A DNA stretch of 64,000 bases from 40CM-2-70-7 sp035631315 (lineage in GTDB: Bacteria; Gemmatimonadota; Gemmatimonadetes; Gemmatimonadales; GWC2-71-9), in the NCBI GenBank assembly GCA_035631315.1, contig DASQIZ010000069.1, forward strand, positions 66,355-130,354. The letters are read 5' to 3'. Positions 8,076 through 15,366 of this stretch are shown piece after piece. How positions within the stretch are numbered: position 1 is the first letter of the stretch; every line of letters begins with the position of its first letter. The notes under the pieces were generated by a model, which did not search any database, was not told the DNA's origin, and saw only the letters and a list, made by a program, of their open reading frames with translations. The position numbers were made by a program, and so were the translations under genes.

Positions 8076-8819
8076 ATGGCCAAAGTTACCTGCTCCCTCT
8101 GCGGCACAACCGTCGAATCCCGCACCCTGGTCGGGTCTCAGAAGCTCGAGCCCGCCATCGTGAACCTCATCAAGCGGGACCGCCCCGAGTGGCCCGGGAC
8201 ACGGGGGATCTGCCAGAACTGCCGCGAGCAATACCAGGCCAAGAAGTTTCTGGGTTACCTCGAAGACGAGTTCGACAAGATCTCGGAAATGGAGAAGGGG
8301 CTGGTCACCCGGCTCGCGCACCGTGGGCGCGTGAGTCGTCTGGTGAATCAGGAGTTCGAAGCACAGATGACGCTCGGCGAGCGCGTGGCCGACCGGGTAG
8401 CGCAGTTCGGCGGGAGCTGGACCTTCATCGGGCTGTTCAGTGGAATCCTGATCGGCTGGATGACCCTCAACTCGGCCCTGCTGCTCAAGAAGCCGTTCGA
8501 CCCCTATCCCTACATTCTGCTGAATCTGGTGCTCTCGGCACTCGCCGCGTTACAGGCGCCGGTGATCATGATGAGCCAGAATCGGGCGTCGGAGAAGGAT
8601 CGGATGCAGGCGAAGCAGGACTACGAGATCAACCTGATGGCGGAAATTGAAATTCGAGACCTGCACGACAAGCTCGACTCACTGCGTTTTAAGCAGTGGC
8701 ACGAGCTCTGGCACCTGCAGCAGCGGCAGCTCGAATTGCTCGAGCACTTGCACAAGGAGTTGTCGCACCCGGAAGAGCAGACGATCGAGCCCGGGCCCTA
8801 CAATCCGCCCGAATTGTGA
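8076..8819 (+). CDS. DUF1003 membrane protein with N-terminal zinc-ribbon-like Cys pairs
   Basis: 247 aa. The N-terminus has two Cys pairs ('CSLCG' near residue 6 and 'CQNC' near residue 47) that could bind zinc. The middle 'NQEFEAQMTLGERVADRVAQ' followed by 'FGGSWTFIGLF' is the DUF1003 signature, with two membrane helices (about residues 128-145 and 155-175). A long charged helix follows ('ASEKDRMQAKQDYEINLMAE'), then a Gln/Leu-rich coiled coil. DUF1003 function is not known. It sits 11 nt after the peptidase gene and is probably cotranscribed. The run ends in a palindromic repeat that may act as terminator. Confidence 0.8.
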   Translation: MAKVTCSLCGTTVESRTLVGSQKLEPAIVNLIKRDRPEWPGTRGICQNCREQYQAKKFLGYLEDEFDKISEMEKGLVTRLAHRGRVSRLVNQEFEAQMTLGERVADRVAQFGGSWTFIGLFSGILIGWMTLNSALLLKKPFDPYPYILLNLVLSALAALQAPVIMMSQNRASEKDRMQAKQDYEINLMAEIEIRDLHDKLDSLRFKQWHELWHLQQRQLELLEHLHKELSHPEEQTIEPGPYNPPEL

Positions 8820-8820
8820 A

Positions 8821-8886
8821 TGCGGAGTGTCGAGTGCGGAGTGCGGAATGATACCACTCCGCATTTCGCACTCCGAATTCCGCACT
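8821..8886. repeat. GTGCGGAGTGCGGAATG palindromic repeat, possible bidirectional terminator
   Basis: Copies of TGCGGAGT/GTGCGGAATG on the left (8821-8850) face inverted copies ACTCCGCA/TCGCACTCCGAATTCCGCACT on the right (8856-8886), giving a long imperfect hairpin with a short loop. It lies exactly between the convergent DUF1003 and acyl-CoA dehydrogenase genes. The unit resembles short palindromes scattered between genes in many genomes. Confidence 0.55.
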
Positions 8887-8890
8887 TGCT

Positions 8891-10111
8891 TCAGTCGATC
8901 AGGTCTCCCAGCAGCTGCCGCGCGATGACGATGCGCTGAATCTCGCTCGTCCCTTCCCCGATCTCCCCGATCTTCGCATCGCGCATCATCCGCTCCACCG
9001 GATAGTCGGTGGTGTACCCGTAGCCGCCGTGGAGCTGGACCGCCTTGGTCGTCGCCCGCATCGCCATCTCTGACGCGTAGAGCTTGGCCATCGCGGCCTC
9101 CCGCTTGAACGGGCGCTTGTGCTGCTTGAGCCAGGCGGCGTGATAGACCATGTGCTTGGCGCACTCGATCTCCGTCGCGATGTCCGCGATGGCGAAGTGC
9201 ACGCCCTGGAAGCTCGCGATGGGTCGCCCGAACTGCTTCCGCGTCGACGTGTAGGCGAGGCACTCCTCGAGGGCCCCTTCGGCAACGCCGAGGGAGACCG
9301 CGGCCATGCCGATGCGACCGCCGTCCAACGTGTGCAGGAACTGCCGGAACCCGTTGTTCAACGGACCCAGCACGTTCTCCTTCGGGACGATGGCGTCCTG
9401 GAAAATCAGCTCGCGGGTATCGGATGCACGCCAGCCGAGCTTGTCCTCTTTCTTTCCCGCCGAGAACCCCCTCGTCTTGGGAAGAGACTCATCATGTCCC
9501 ATCCCAACTCGCTTCGCCTCGGCCAGGTCAGCCGTGTCCTTCGTCACGATGAACGACGTGATGCCGTGCGTCTTCTTCGCGGACGGATCGGTCCGTGCAG
9601 TGGCGACGAAGATCTCGCCCACGCCGCCATGGGTGATGAAGATCTTGGAGCCGTTCAGGACGTAGTGATCGCCCTTGTCCACCGCGACGGTACTGGTCCC
9701 ACCCGCGTCCGAACCCGCGCCCGGCTCCGTCAGCCCGAACCCACCCAGCACCTTCCCCGCAGCGAGGATCGGGACGAGGCGCTTCTGCTGCTCCGGGGTC
9801 CCGAAATCCATGATCGGCGAGGTGCCGAGGGTGGTGTGGGCGGAAATGGTGATGGCGTGGCTGGCGTCGACCTTGGCCATCTCATGGATGACGATGGTGT
9901 AGGCGAGGTAGTCCATTCCTGAACCACCGAGCTCCTCGGGCCATGGGATGCCGAAGAGGCCCAGGTCCGCCATCTGCTTGACGTTGTCCCAGGGGAACCG
10001 GGATTCGAGGTCATACGCGCGGGCAGTGGGGCGGACCTTGGTGCGGGCGAAGTCACGCACCATTTCACGGACCTGCAGGTGCTGTTCGGAGAAGTACAGT
10101 TCGTCGTGCAT
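8891..10111 (-). CDS. Acyl-CoA dehydrogenase
   Basis: 406 aa, a full-length FAD-dependent acyl-CoA dehydrogenase that makes the alpha,beta double bond in acyl-CoA and passes electrons to ETF. 'GFGLTEPGAGSDAG' and 'YVLNGSKIFITHGG' form the flavin/substrate core. 'TRKQFGRPIASFQ' and 'QLHGGYGYTTDYPVERMMRD' are family signatures, and the catalytic Glu is in 'GEGTSEIQRIV' near residue 385. The motif pattern is closest to short- and branched-chain enzymes (butyryl-, isovaleryl-CoA), but substrate cannot be fixed by eye. It is transcribed divergently from the sugar dehydrogenase gene across only 35 nt. Branched-chain acyl-CoA genes occur further along in the same direction (17-27 kb). Confidence 0.93.
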   Translation of the reverse strand: MHDELYFSEQHLQVREMVRDFARTKVRPTARAYDLESRFPWDNVKQMADLGLFGIPWPEELGGSGMDYLAYTIVIHEMAKVDASHAITISAHTTLGTSPIMDFGTPEQQKRLVPILAAGKVLGGFGLTEPGAGSDAGGTSTVAVDKGDHYVLNGSKIFITHGGVGEIFVATARTDPSAKKTHGITSFIVTKDTADLAEAKRVGMGHDESLPKTRGFSAGKKEDKLGWRASDTRELIFQDAIVPKENVLGPLNNGFRQFLHTLDGGRIGMAAVSLGVAEGALEECLAYTSTRKQFGRPIASFQGVHFAIADIATEIECAKHMVYHAAWLKQHKRPFKREAAMAKLYASEMAMRATTKAVQLHGGYGYTTDYPVERMMRDAKIGEIGEGTSEIQRIVIARQLLGDLID

Positions 10112-10112
10112 T

Positions 10113-10141
10113 TTGAAATATAGACAGGTCGACTACCTTTT
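10113..10141 (+). promoter_or_regulatory. Promoter of the sugar dehydrogenase gene, leaderless arrangement
   Basis: TTGAAA (10113-10118), a 17-nt spacer and CCTTTT (10136-10141) are followed by TGCCC and GTG at 10147. The geometry is identical to the truA promoter at 49932-49960. It overlaps the opposing acyl-CoA dehydrogenase -10 box, so the two promoters may exclude each other. Confidence 0.4.
10117..10122 (-). promoter_or_regulatory. -10 box of the acyl-CoA dehydrogenase gene, leaderless arrangement
   Basis: Reading the minus strand, TATATT is followed by TCAAA and then the ATG at 10111. The -10 therefore ends 5 nt before the start codon, and transcription should begin at or next to it. 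No good -35 box is visible 16-18 nt upstream. Confidence 0.45.
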
Positions 10142-10146
10142 TGCCC

Positions 10147-11298
10147 GTGAAATCCTGGGTCCCCGCCTTCGTACTGCTCGCCCTGGCAGCCGGTTGCCAC
10201 GATTCCGTGACGACCGTAATCAACCGCACCGGCGGGCCCATCCTCGTCCCGGTCGATTCTGGATACGACTTCTCCCTGTTCGTCACCGCTCCACCGGGGG
10301 ACACGAGCCGTCTGTTCGTGGTGGAGCGGCCGGGCCGGATCCTGATCCGCAAGCATGGCGTCCGGCAGGATTCGGCCTTCCTGAACCTGACGGCGCTCAC
10401 CGGCGGGGCGTCGGAATACGGCGTCTACAGCATCGCGTTTCATCCCAACTACGCCACGAATCACTACTGCTACGTCTACTACGTCGACAACAACGGCGCG
10501 ACACAGGTGAGCCGCTTTACGGCGGACAGCACGTTCGACCACGCCGACCCCGCCTCCGAGCACTCGTTGCTGAATGTCCCCCAGGCGCCGCAGGCGGTGC
10601 TGTATGGCGGGCTCGTGGCCTTCGGCCCCGACGGGAAGTTCTACATCGCGGTTGGGGACGGCGACGCCGACGTCGATACGGCGGAAACGAGCCTCTCGCA
10701 AGACAGCTTGAAGTACCAGGGGAAGCTGCTGCGGGTGGACGTCGATGCCGGAGACCCCTACGGCATTCCCGTCGATAACCCATATGTGGCACGCGCGGGC
10801 TGGCTGCACGAGATCTGGCAGCTCGGGTTGCGGAACCCATGGCGCTGGAGCTTCGACCGGAAAACGGGAGACGTGTGGATCGGCGACGTCGGACAGCACG
10901 TCTGGGAGGAGATCGACTATCTCGCCGCCGGCGCGAAACCCGGAAACAATTTCGGGTGGCCGCTGATGGAAGGGGATGTCTGTTACCGCACCGCATGTGA
11001 CACGGCGGGACTGGTGAGGCCGGTCTTCGAGTATCCTCACAACCCCGCGTGCGCAGTCACCGGCGGCTACGTCTATCGGGGGAAGGCTTCTCCAAGTCTG
11101 ACCGGCGTCTACTTCTACGGCGACTACTGCGCCGGCTGGGTACGCGGATTGAAGAATGATGGAGGTACGCTCGTGGACGCGTTCACGCCCCTGGAGGCGC
11201 CCCTCATCAACGACAATGTGGTCTCGTTCGGAGAGGATGCGTCGGGCGAGGTCTACGTGGTCATGGCCTCGGGAAGAATCTACCGCATCTCGCAGTAG
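10147..11298 (+). CDS. PQQ-dependent sugar dehydrogenase-like lipoprotein
   Basis: 383 aa from GTG at 10147 (TTG at 10141 adds two residues). The signal 'FVLLALAAGC' predicts a lipoprotein. The rest is a six-bladed propeller of the soluble glucose/sorbosone dehydrogenase family: 'DTSRLFVVERPGRILI', 'YSIAFHPNYATNHYCYV', 'GLVAFGPDGKFYIAVGDGD', 'LRNPWRWSFDRKTGDVWIGD' and 'GYVYRGKASPSLTGVYFYGD'. Family members oxidise aldoses with PQQ in the periplasm, though many relatives have unknown substrates and PQQ binding is not proven here. The final 'GRIYRIS' is the typical end. The gene overlaps the 3' end of recQ by 19 nt on the opposite strand. Confidence 0.85.
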   Translation: MKSWVPAFVLLALAAGCHDSVTTVINRTGGPILVPVDSGYDFSLFVTAPPGDTSRLFVVERPGRILIRKHGVRQDSAFLNLTALTGGASEYGVYSIAFHPNYATNHYCYVYYVDNNGATQVSRFTADSTFDHADPASEHSLLNVPQAPQAVLYGGLVAFGPDGKFYIAVGDGDADVDTAETSLSQDSLKYQGKLLRVDVDAGDPYGIPVDNPYVARAGWLHEIWQLGLRNPWRWSFDRKTGDVWIGDVGQHVWEEIDYLAAGAKPGNNFGWPLMEGDVCYRTACDTAGLVRPVFEYPHNPACAVTGGYVYRGKASPSLTGVYFYGDYCAGWVRGLKNDGGTLVDAFTPLEAPLINDNVVSFGEDASGEVYVVMASGRIYRISQ

Positions 11299-12446
11299 TC
11301 GCACCCCGCGCACTGCTCCAGTCGTTCTCCGAAATAGTCCAGCAGCATCCGCCGGCGGCAGGCGCGTCTCAGGAGATACGTCTTCATCGCCGTCGCAATG
11401 CCGGGCCACTTCAGATCCCCGTCCCGCCAGAACACGCGACACTCGGCTGGCCCCCCGTCGCGCCCCGCCCGGCCTGCCTCCTGGTAGTAGCCGTCGAGGG
11501 TGTGAGCCGGTCCCCAGTGGAGGACCGATCGGACGTCAGGCTTATCGATCCCCATGCCGAACGCCGTCGTCGCCACGACTGCACCGACCTGATCATTCAG
11601 GAAGGCATTGAGCGTCTCCCGGCGCACCCGGGCCGTCAGGCCCGCATGATAGGGCGCGGCCTTGAGACTCCTGAGCAGGAGCGCGCGGGTGATCAGCTCC
11701 GTGAGTCGACGAGTCGGCGCATACACGATCGTCGCGGCTGTCGCCCCGCGCACGTGGTCCGCGATCTTGCCGAAGCGCGTGGGATCGTCCCGCACGAGCT
11801 CGGTCGTGAACCGCAAGTTCGGCCGGTCGAATGACCCGACGATCTCGACGCCACCCTTGAGCCGCAGCACCCGCGTGATCTCGGCACGAGCCGACACCGT
11901 CGCGCTGCCGGTGACGGCGATCGTGGGTGGGTCTCCCAACAGATACCGGTACTTGCCCAGCAAGCGATACACCGGCCGGAACTCGTGCCCCCACTCGGTG
12001 ATGCAGTGCGCCTCATCGACGGCGAGCAATGCTGGGCGAATGCCCCAGGCGGCGAAGCGGCGGGTGAGGGAAGGTAGCCGCTCGGGCGCGCAGTAGAGGA
12101 GGCGCACCAGTCCGGCCCGCACCGCGTCGAGGACCGCGTGCCGGCGCTCGAGGGTCTGCGTGGAATTGATGTAGGCCGCCGCCACGCCGCGTCGTCTCAG
12201 CGCCCCGACCTGGTCCTGCATCAGCGAGACGAGCGGTGACAGGACGATGGTCAGGCCGCTTGTCATGAGCGCCGGGATCTGAAAGCAGAGACTCTTCCCC
12301 GCTCCGGTCGGCAGAATGGCGAGCACATCCCGCCCCGAGAGCACGGGGCCCAGGACCCGGACCTGGTTCGGCCGGAAGCCGCCATATCCCCAGTGGGTGG
12401 CCAGGAGTGCCCGGGCCCGGCCGAGACCCCCGGCGAATTGGGTCAT
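11280..12446 (-). CDS. recQ: Short RecQ-family ATP-dependent DNA helicase
   Basis: 388 aa. 3'-5' superfamily-2 helicase with motif I 'LPTGAGKSLCFQIPAL', motif II 'DEAHCITEWGHEFRP', motif III 'AVTGSAT' and motif VI 'YYQEAGRAGRDG'. The RecQ zinc site is complete ('CRRRMLLDYFGE' then 'CAGCDYC'), but the protein stops three residues after the last Cys. It lacks the winged-helix and HRDC domains of E. coli RecQ (about 610 aa). Such short RecQ forms exist in several phyla, so this need not be a broken gene. The frame is otherwise intact. A strong terminator precedes it, so it needs its own promoter or read-through from the gene upstream. Confidence 0.9.
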   Translation of the reverse strand: MTQFAGGLGRARALLATHWGYGGFRPNQVRVLGPVLSGRDVLAILPTGAGKSLCFQIPALMTSGLTIVLSPLVSLMQDQVGALRRRGVAAAYINSTQTLERRHAVLDAVRAGLVRLLYCAPERLPSLTRRFAAWGIRPALLAVDEAHCITEWGHEFRPVYRLLGKYRYLLGDPPTIAVTGSATVSARAEITRVLRLKGGVEIVGSFDRPNLRFTTELVRDDPTRFGKIADHVRGATAATIVYAPTRRLTELITRALLLRSLKAAPYHAGLTARVRRETLNAFLNDQVGAVVATTAFGMGIDKPDVRSVLHWGPAHTLDGYYQEAGRAGRDGGPAECRVFWRDGDLKWPGIATAMKTYLLRRACRRRMLLDYFGERLEQCAGCDYCEMR

Positions 12447-12454
12447 CCACCAAG

Positions 12455-12482
12455 AAAAACCCCGCTCGTCCTGGAGCGGGGT
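12455..12482 (-). terminator. Rho-independent terminator after the GroES-like gene
   Basis: On the minus strand AGACCCCGCTC loops back on GAGCGGGGT and runs straight into TTTTTC: a 9-bp stem (12459-12467 with 12474-12482) with a 6-nt loop. It closes the bacilliredoxin/GroES-like unit and lies just upstream of recQ. Confidence 0.85.
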
Positions 12483-12507
12483 CTGGTTACCGCGATACCG
12501 GCTCGAT

Positions 12508-12888
12508 TTACGCGAGATCGTCCAGTGGCACGCCGTCCCGCACCAGGACCAGGATGGCCGCCTGGGGCACGACGAGGTAGGTCTTGCCTTCGAACGTGAT
12601 CTCCACCGCTGCCTTCCTGAAGAAGAGCGCGTAGTCGTTCAGGCGCGCCTGCATCGGGAGGTACTTCACATCACTGGACCGGATTTTCCAGGGCTCGTCG
12701 TCCATGGACGCGGGTTCCGCCATCGGCGAACCGGGACCGGTCGCGACGATCCTGCCTCCCTGCACCTGCCGGCCCTCGAGCGCAGTGGCCGGCAGATAGA
12801 GGCCCACATTGGTCCGTTCCTCCCCCTCCTGGGGAAGGACGAGGACGCGATCCCCGACGACGATCAGTTTCTTGGCACCGTCATCCAT
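12508..12888 (-). CDS. GroES-like (Cpn10-fold) protein
   Basis: 126 aa. The opening 'KKLIVVGDRVLVLPQEGEER' and 'GGRIVATGPGS', followed by the C-terminal 'YLVVPQAAILVLVRDG', match the chaperonin-10 fold. The mobile-loop region is not canonical, and an extra ~25-residue segment (roughly 55-85, 'MAEPASMDDEPWKIRSSDVK') sits before the last strands. No groEL is in the window, so this is a solitary paralogue rather than the main co-chaperonin; its partner is unknown. Its ATG overlaps the bacilliredoxin stop (TGATG), so the two are translationally coupled. Confidence 0.78.
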   Translation of the reverse strand: MDDGAKKLIVVGDRVLVLPQEGEERTNVGLYLPATALEGRQVQGGRIVATGPGSPMAEPASMDDEPWKIRSSDVKYLPMQARLNDYALFFRKAAVEITFEGKTYLVVPQAAILVLVRDGVPLDDLA

Positions 12889-13328
12889 CAGGCGCAGAAC
12901 CGGTCGAATGCGCCGCTCAGGTCGGCGGCGATGTCCGAAGGCGTGCGGCCTTCGATGTTCTTCCGTTCAAGCATGAAGACGAGCTTCCCATCCTTGAATA
13001 GCGCAATTTGCGGAGATGACGCCGGGTAGGGCGCGAAATAGCTTCGCGCCCGCGCGGTGGCTTCAGCATCCTGGCCCGCGAACACCGTCAACAGACGTGC
13101 CGGCTTCCTGGTGCCGCGCAGGGCCATCGCCGTGGCGGGGCGAGCCCGACCGGACGCGCAACCGCACACGGAGTTCACCACCACCAGCGTGGTGTCCGCC
13201 GGCTTCGCCATCACTTCATCCACCCGTTCGGGCGTCCGCAGTTCTTCGAAGCCGAGGCGCACGAGCTCTTCGCGCATCGGCTGAACCAGGTTCGGATCGT
13301 ACATCGGGACGTGCAGATTGCTCATCAT
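12888..13328 (-). CDS. BrxA/BrxB-family bacilliredoxin-like protein
   Basis: 146 aa, the usual size of the YphP/YqiW (DUF1094) family of thioredoxin-fold proteins. The active-site motif 'VVNSVCGCASGRARP' holds the CGC pair used for thiol-disulfide exchange, near residue 54. 'ASSPQIALFKDGKLV' and 'DLSGAFDRFC' are typical. In Firmicutes these proteins de-bacillithiolate targets; which low-molecular-weight thiol is used here is not known. It lies 24 nt downstream of the flotillin gene and overlaps the GroES-like gene, suggesting a stress or protein-quality unit. Confidence 0.85.
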   Translation of the reverse strand: MMSNLHVPMYDPNLVQPMREELVRLGFEELRTPERVDEVMAKPADTTLVVVNSVCGCASGRARPATAMALRGTRKPARLLTVFAGQDAEATARARSYFAPYPASSPQIALFKDGKLVFMLERKNIEGRTPSDIAADLSGAFDRFCA

Positions 13329-13352
13329 GGTCTCTGAATTGGGGTCCGAATC

Positions 13353-14636
13353 TTACTTCCTTCCGCTTGTAACCGGAGCCGCCGGAGCATTGTTCCCCCC
13401 GTCGTTGTCCGGCACCAGCAGCCCTTTCGACACCAGCTGCGCCGCCAGCACCGTCTGAATGACGGACGTGACGTTGTTGGTGACGGTTCCAGCTGCCCCT
13501 CCCGCGTCACCGCCGGAGATCGTCACCAGCTTCGACTGAGCCAGCGCGTCCGCGATGGCGGGTGCGATCTGAGGCAACATCTCGATCTGCCGGTACCGGA
13601 AGTAACTCTCGCCACCCGCCTTGATCGCTTCATTCACCTTCTTGATGCTCTCGGCCTGGGCCTCGGCGATCTTGGTGATGCGAATGGCCTCGGCGTCCGC
13701 GGTCGCCTGCGCGTCGATCCGGATCTTCTCGGCATCCGCCTTGGCCTGCGCGATTTGCGTGGCGTCGAGCTCCGCTTCCCGCTGCTCGCCCAGCGCGACC
13801 TGCTTCTTCGCCGTCGCCTGCGCGATCAGCGCGGCGTTCGCCGCCTTGGTCTGTTCGAGCTCGCGCTCCTTGTCGGAAATCGCGCGCTCGGCGTCGAGCT
13901 GCGCCTCCTTCGCGCGGCGCCCTTGCTGGGCCGAGACGATGTCGGCATTCGCCTGCGCCTCGGCCGCCGATTGCCGGCGGCGCGCGTCGGCAACTTCCGA
14001 CTGCACGACTTTGATGTTGAGCGAGTTGAAGATCAGACCCAGATCGGTGAGCTCGCGCGAGCAGGCCTTCCGGATGATGACGGACAGCGGATCATCGTCG
14101 TCCTCCGAACTCGCCGCCGCGACCAGATCGGTCCCCGCCGTGATCGGCGCAGGCAGGTTGGACGGGCCGGCGGTCTTGGCCGAAAAGAGCTGGTCGTGCG
14201 TCAACAGGTTGATGGCCCGCCGACCCGAGCTCGAGAGCAGATCGGTGAGCGTGCTGAGCTGATCACCATCGGACTTGGAGAAGAACCGGTTGGCGGCCGT
14301 CTTGATCAAGATGTCTGTGTCGCCGACCGACACGATCGCGCTCGCGAGCACCCGCACCTTGATGGGGCGCGGCGTGCCGCTCGTATCCAGGTCCGCCGTC
14401 TGGTCCGTGATATCCAGGTCGACGTTGATGACCTTGGAGGAGAGCGTCGTCCCCGTGGTGAGCAGGGGAATTTCCTTCGACTTGCCCGGGCCGCGATACG
14501 TGACCGTCGCCCCATGAATCCAGCTCACCAGCCGGATCTCACCGGCCGCGACGTCCCGGAGAAACGTGGACACGATGAGCGGGACCACCACGAGCACGCC
14601 CACCACCACCCCGCCGATCACCATCCAGTTCTGCAT
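13353..14636 (-). CDS. Flotillin-like SPFH/band-7 protein
   Basis: 427 aa. One N-terminal membrane helix (residues 5-28, 'VIGGVVVGVLVVVPLIVSTF'), then an SPFH domain (about 30-200). A long Ala/Glu/Lys-rich coiled coil follows (about 215-340), with 'AEAQANADIVSAQQ' and 'EKIRIDAQATADAEAIRI' typical of flotillins, and a C-terminal oligomerisation tail. Bacterial flotillins (YuaG/FloT) organise membrane microdomains. A 20-nt gap with AGGAG separates it from the NfeD-like gene upstream, the same pairing as yuaF-yuaG in Bacillus. The C-terminal 'NNAPAAPVTSGRK' is probably disordered. Confidence 0.88.
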   Translation of the reverse strand: MQNWMVIGGVVVGVLVVVPLIVSTFLRDVAAGEIRLVSWIHGATVTYRGPGKSKEIPLLTTGTTLSSKVINVDLDITDQTADLDTSGTPRPIKVRVLASAIVSVGDTDILIKTAANRFFSKSDGDQLSTLTDLLSSSGRRAINLLTHDQLFSAKTAGPSNLPAPITAGTDLVAAASSEDDDDPLSVIIRKACSRELTDLGLIFNSLNIKVVQSEVADARRRQSAAEAQANADIVSAQQGRRAKEAQLDAERAISDKERELEQTKAANAALIAQATAKKQVALGEQREAELDATQIAQAKADAEKIRIDAQATADAEAIRITKIAEAQAESIKKVNEAIKAGGESYFRYRQIEMLPQIAPAIADALAQSKLVTISGGDAGGAAGTVTNNVTSVIQTVLAAQLVSKGLLVPDNDGGNNAPAAPVTSGRK

Positions 14637-14656
14637 GCCGTGCTCCTGTTGGGGAC

Positions 14657-15301
14657 TCAGTCCTGGGTGCGACTCACCACCACGCGATGCCGGGCGCTGT
14701 CCACGTCTTTCACGAAGAGTGTGTCGCCCGCGCGCACCTTCGGCCCCGAGCGATCCTCGGGACTCAGGGTGCCAAGCAGCTGAACAATCTGACCGTTGAG
14801 TTCGACCGACACTAGCCCTTGGCCCTGTGCGTCGAATCCCGTGACCACCTGCGCCTCGTCACCCAGCGTCGCCTCGAGGGTCAGCGCAGGCTCCGACGCA
14901 AACTTCGAAAGGAAATTGAAGAGCGGACGAACGAGAATGCTTTCGAAGACCACTCCGCCCACCGCAGCGAACGCGATGAGGATCGGGCCGCCGAAGACCC
15001 CCTTGAGCAGGAAACCGGTGGCGCCGAACCCGAGGACGAGACTGAACAGCACGCGGGGCGAGAGGATGGTGAGGAACGCACGGGAAACTCTCGCGATTCC
15101 GACGTTGATGCCGTGCGCGTGCTGGGCACCATGCTGGACCGAGTGACCCTTCCCCCCCGATTTGATCACACCATGAGAGTGACCATGTCCGTGACTGTGG
15201 CCGACGTGACCGCCGGGATGGAGACGGTGCCCAAGGCCGGAGACACCCATGGCGAGGAGGCCGATGCCCCCCAGGGCCAAGGCGAACGTGTAGGGGTCCA
15301 T
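14657..15301 (-). CDS. NfeD/YuaF-like membrane protein with His-rich loop
   Basis: 214 aa. Membrane helices at about residues 6-24, 83-103 and 106-125 are followed by a C-terminal OB-fold-like domain ('GDEAQVVTGFDAQGQGLVSV', 'KVRAGDTLFVKDVD'), as in the YqiJ/YuaF branch of NfeD proteins that accompany flotillin. The loop after helix 1 is remarkably His-rich ('HPGGHVGHSHGHGHSHG', then more His to residue 63), with about 14 His in 40 residues. That suggests metal binding, an inference not known for YuaF. It is the likely first gene of the NfeD-flotillin-bacilliredoxin-GroES run, with a promoter just upstream. Confidence 0.78.
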   Translation of the reverse strand: MDPYTFALALGGIGLLAMGVSGLGHRLHPGGHVGHSHGHGHSHGVIKSGGKGHSVQHGAQHAHGINVGIARVSRAFLTILSPRVLFSLVLGFGATGFLLKGVFGGPILIAFAAVGGVVFESILVRPLFNFLSKFASEPALTLEATLGDEAQVVTGFDAQGQGLVSVELNGQIVQLLGTLSPEDRSGPKVRAGDTLFVKDVDSARHRVVVSRTQD

Positions 15302-15310
15302 GTGGTGGGA

Positions 15311-15338
15311 AAACTACAGGCTTTGGATTGGGTGTGAA
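15311..15338 (-). promoter_or_regulatory. Promoter before the NfeD/flotillin run
   Basis: On the minus strand TTCACA (15338-15333), a 16-nt spacer and TAGTTT (15316-15311) stand 9 nt before the ATG at 15301, again implying a very short leader. Confidence 0.4.
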
Positions 15339-15366
15339 TCAGGGTGGAAAACCACGCCGGTTTCCG

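Noticed and set aside
15340..15366. A GGAAACC/GGTTTTCC hairpin after the radical SAM gene as terminator
   Set aside because: The stem is short with a bulge and there is no T-tract, so I did not list it.
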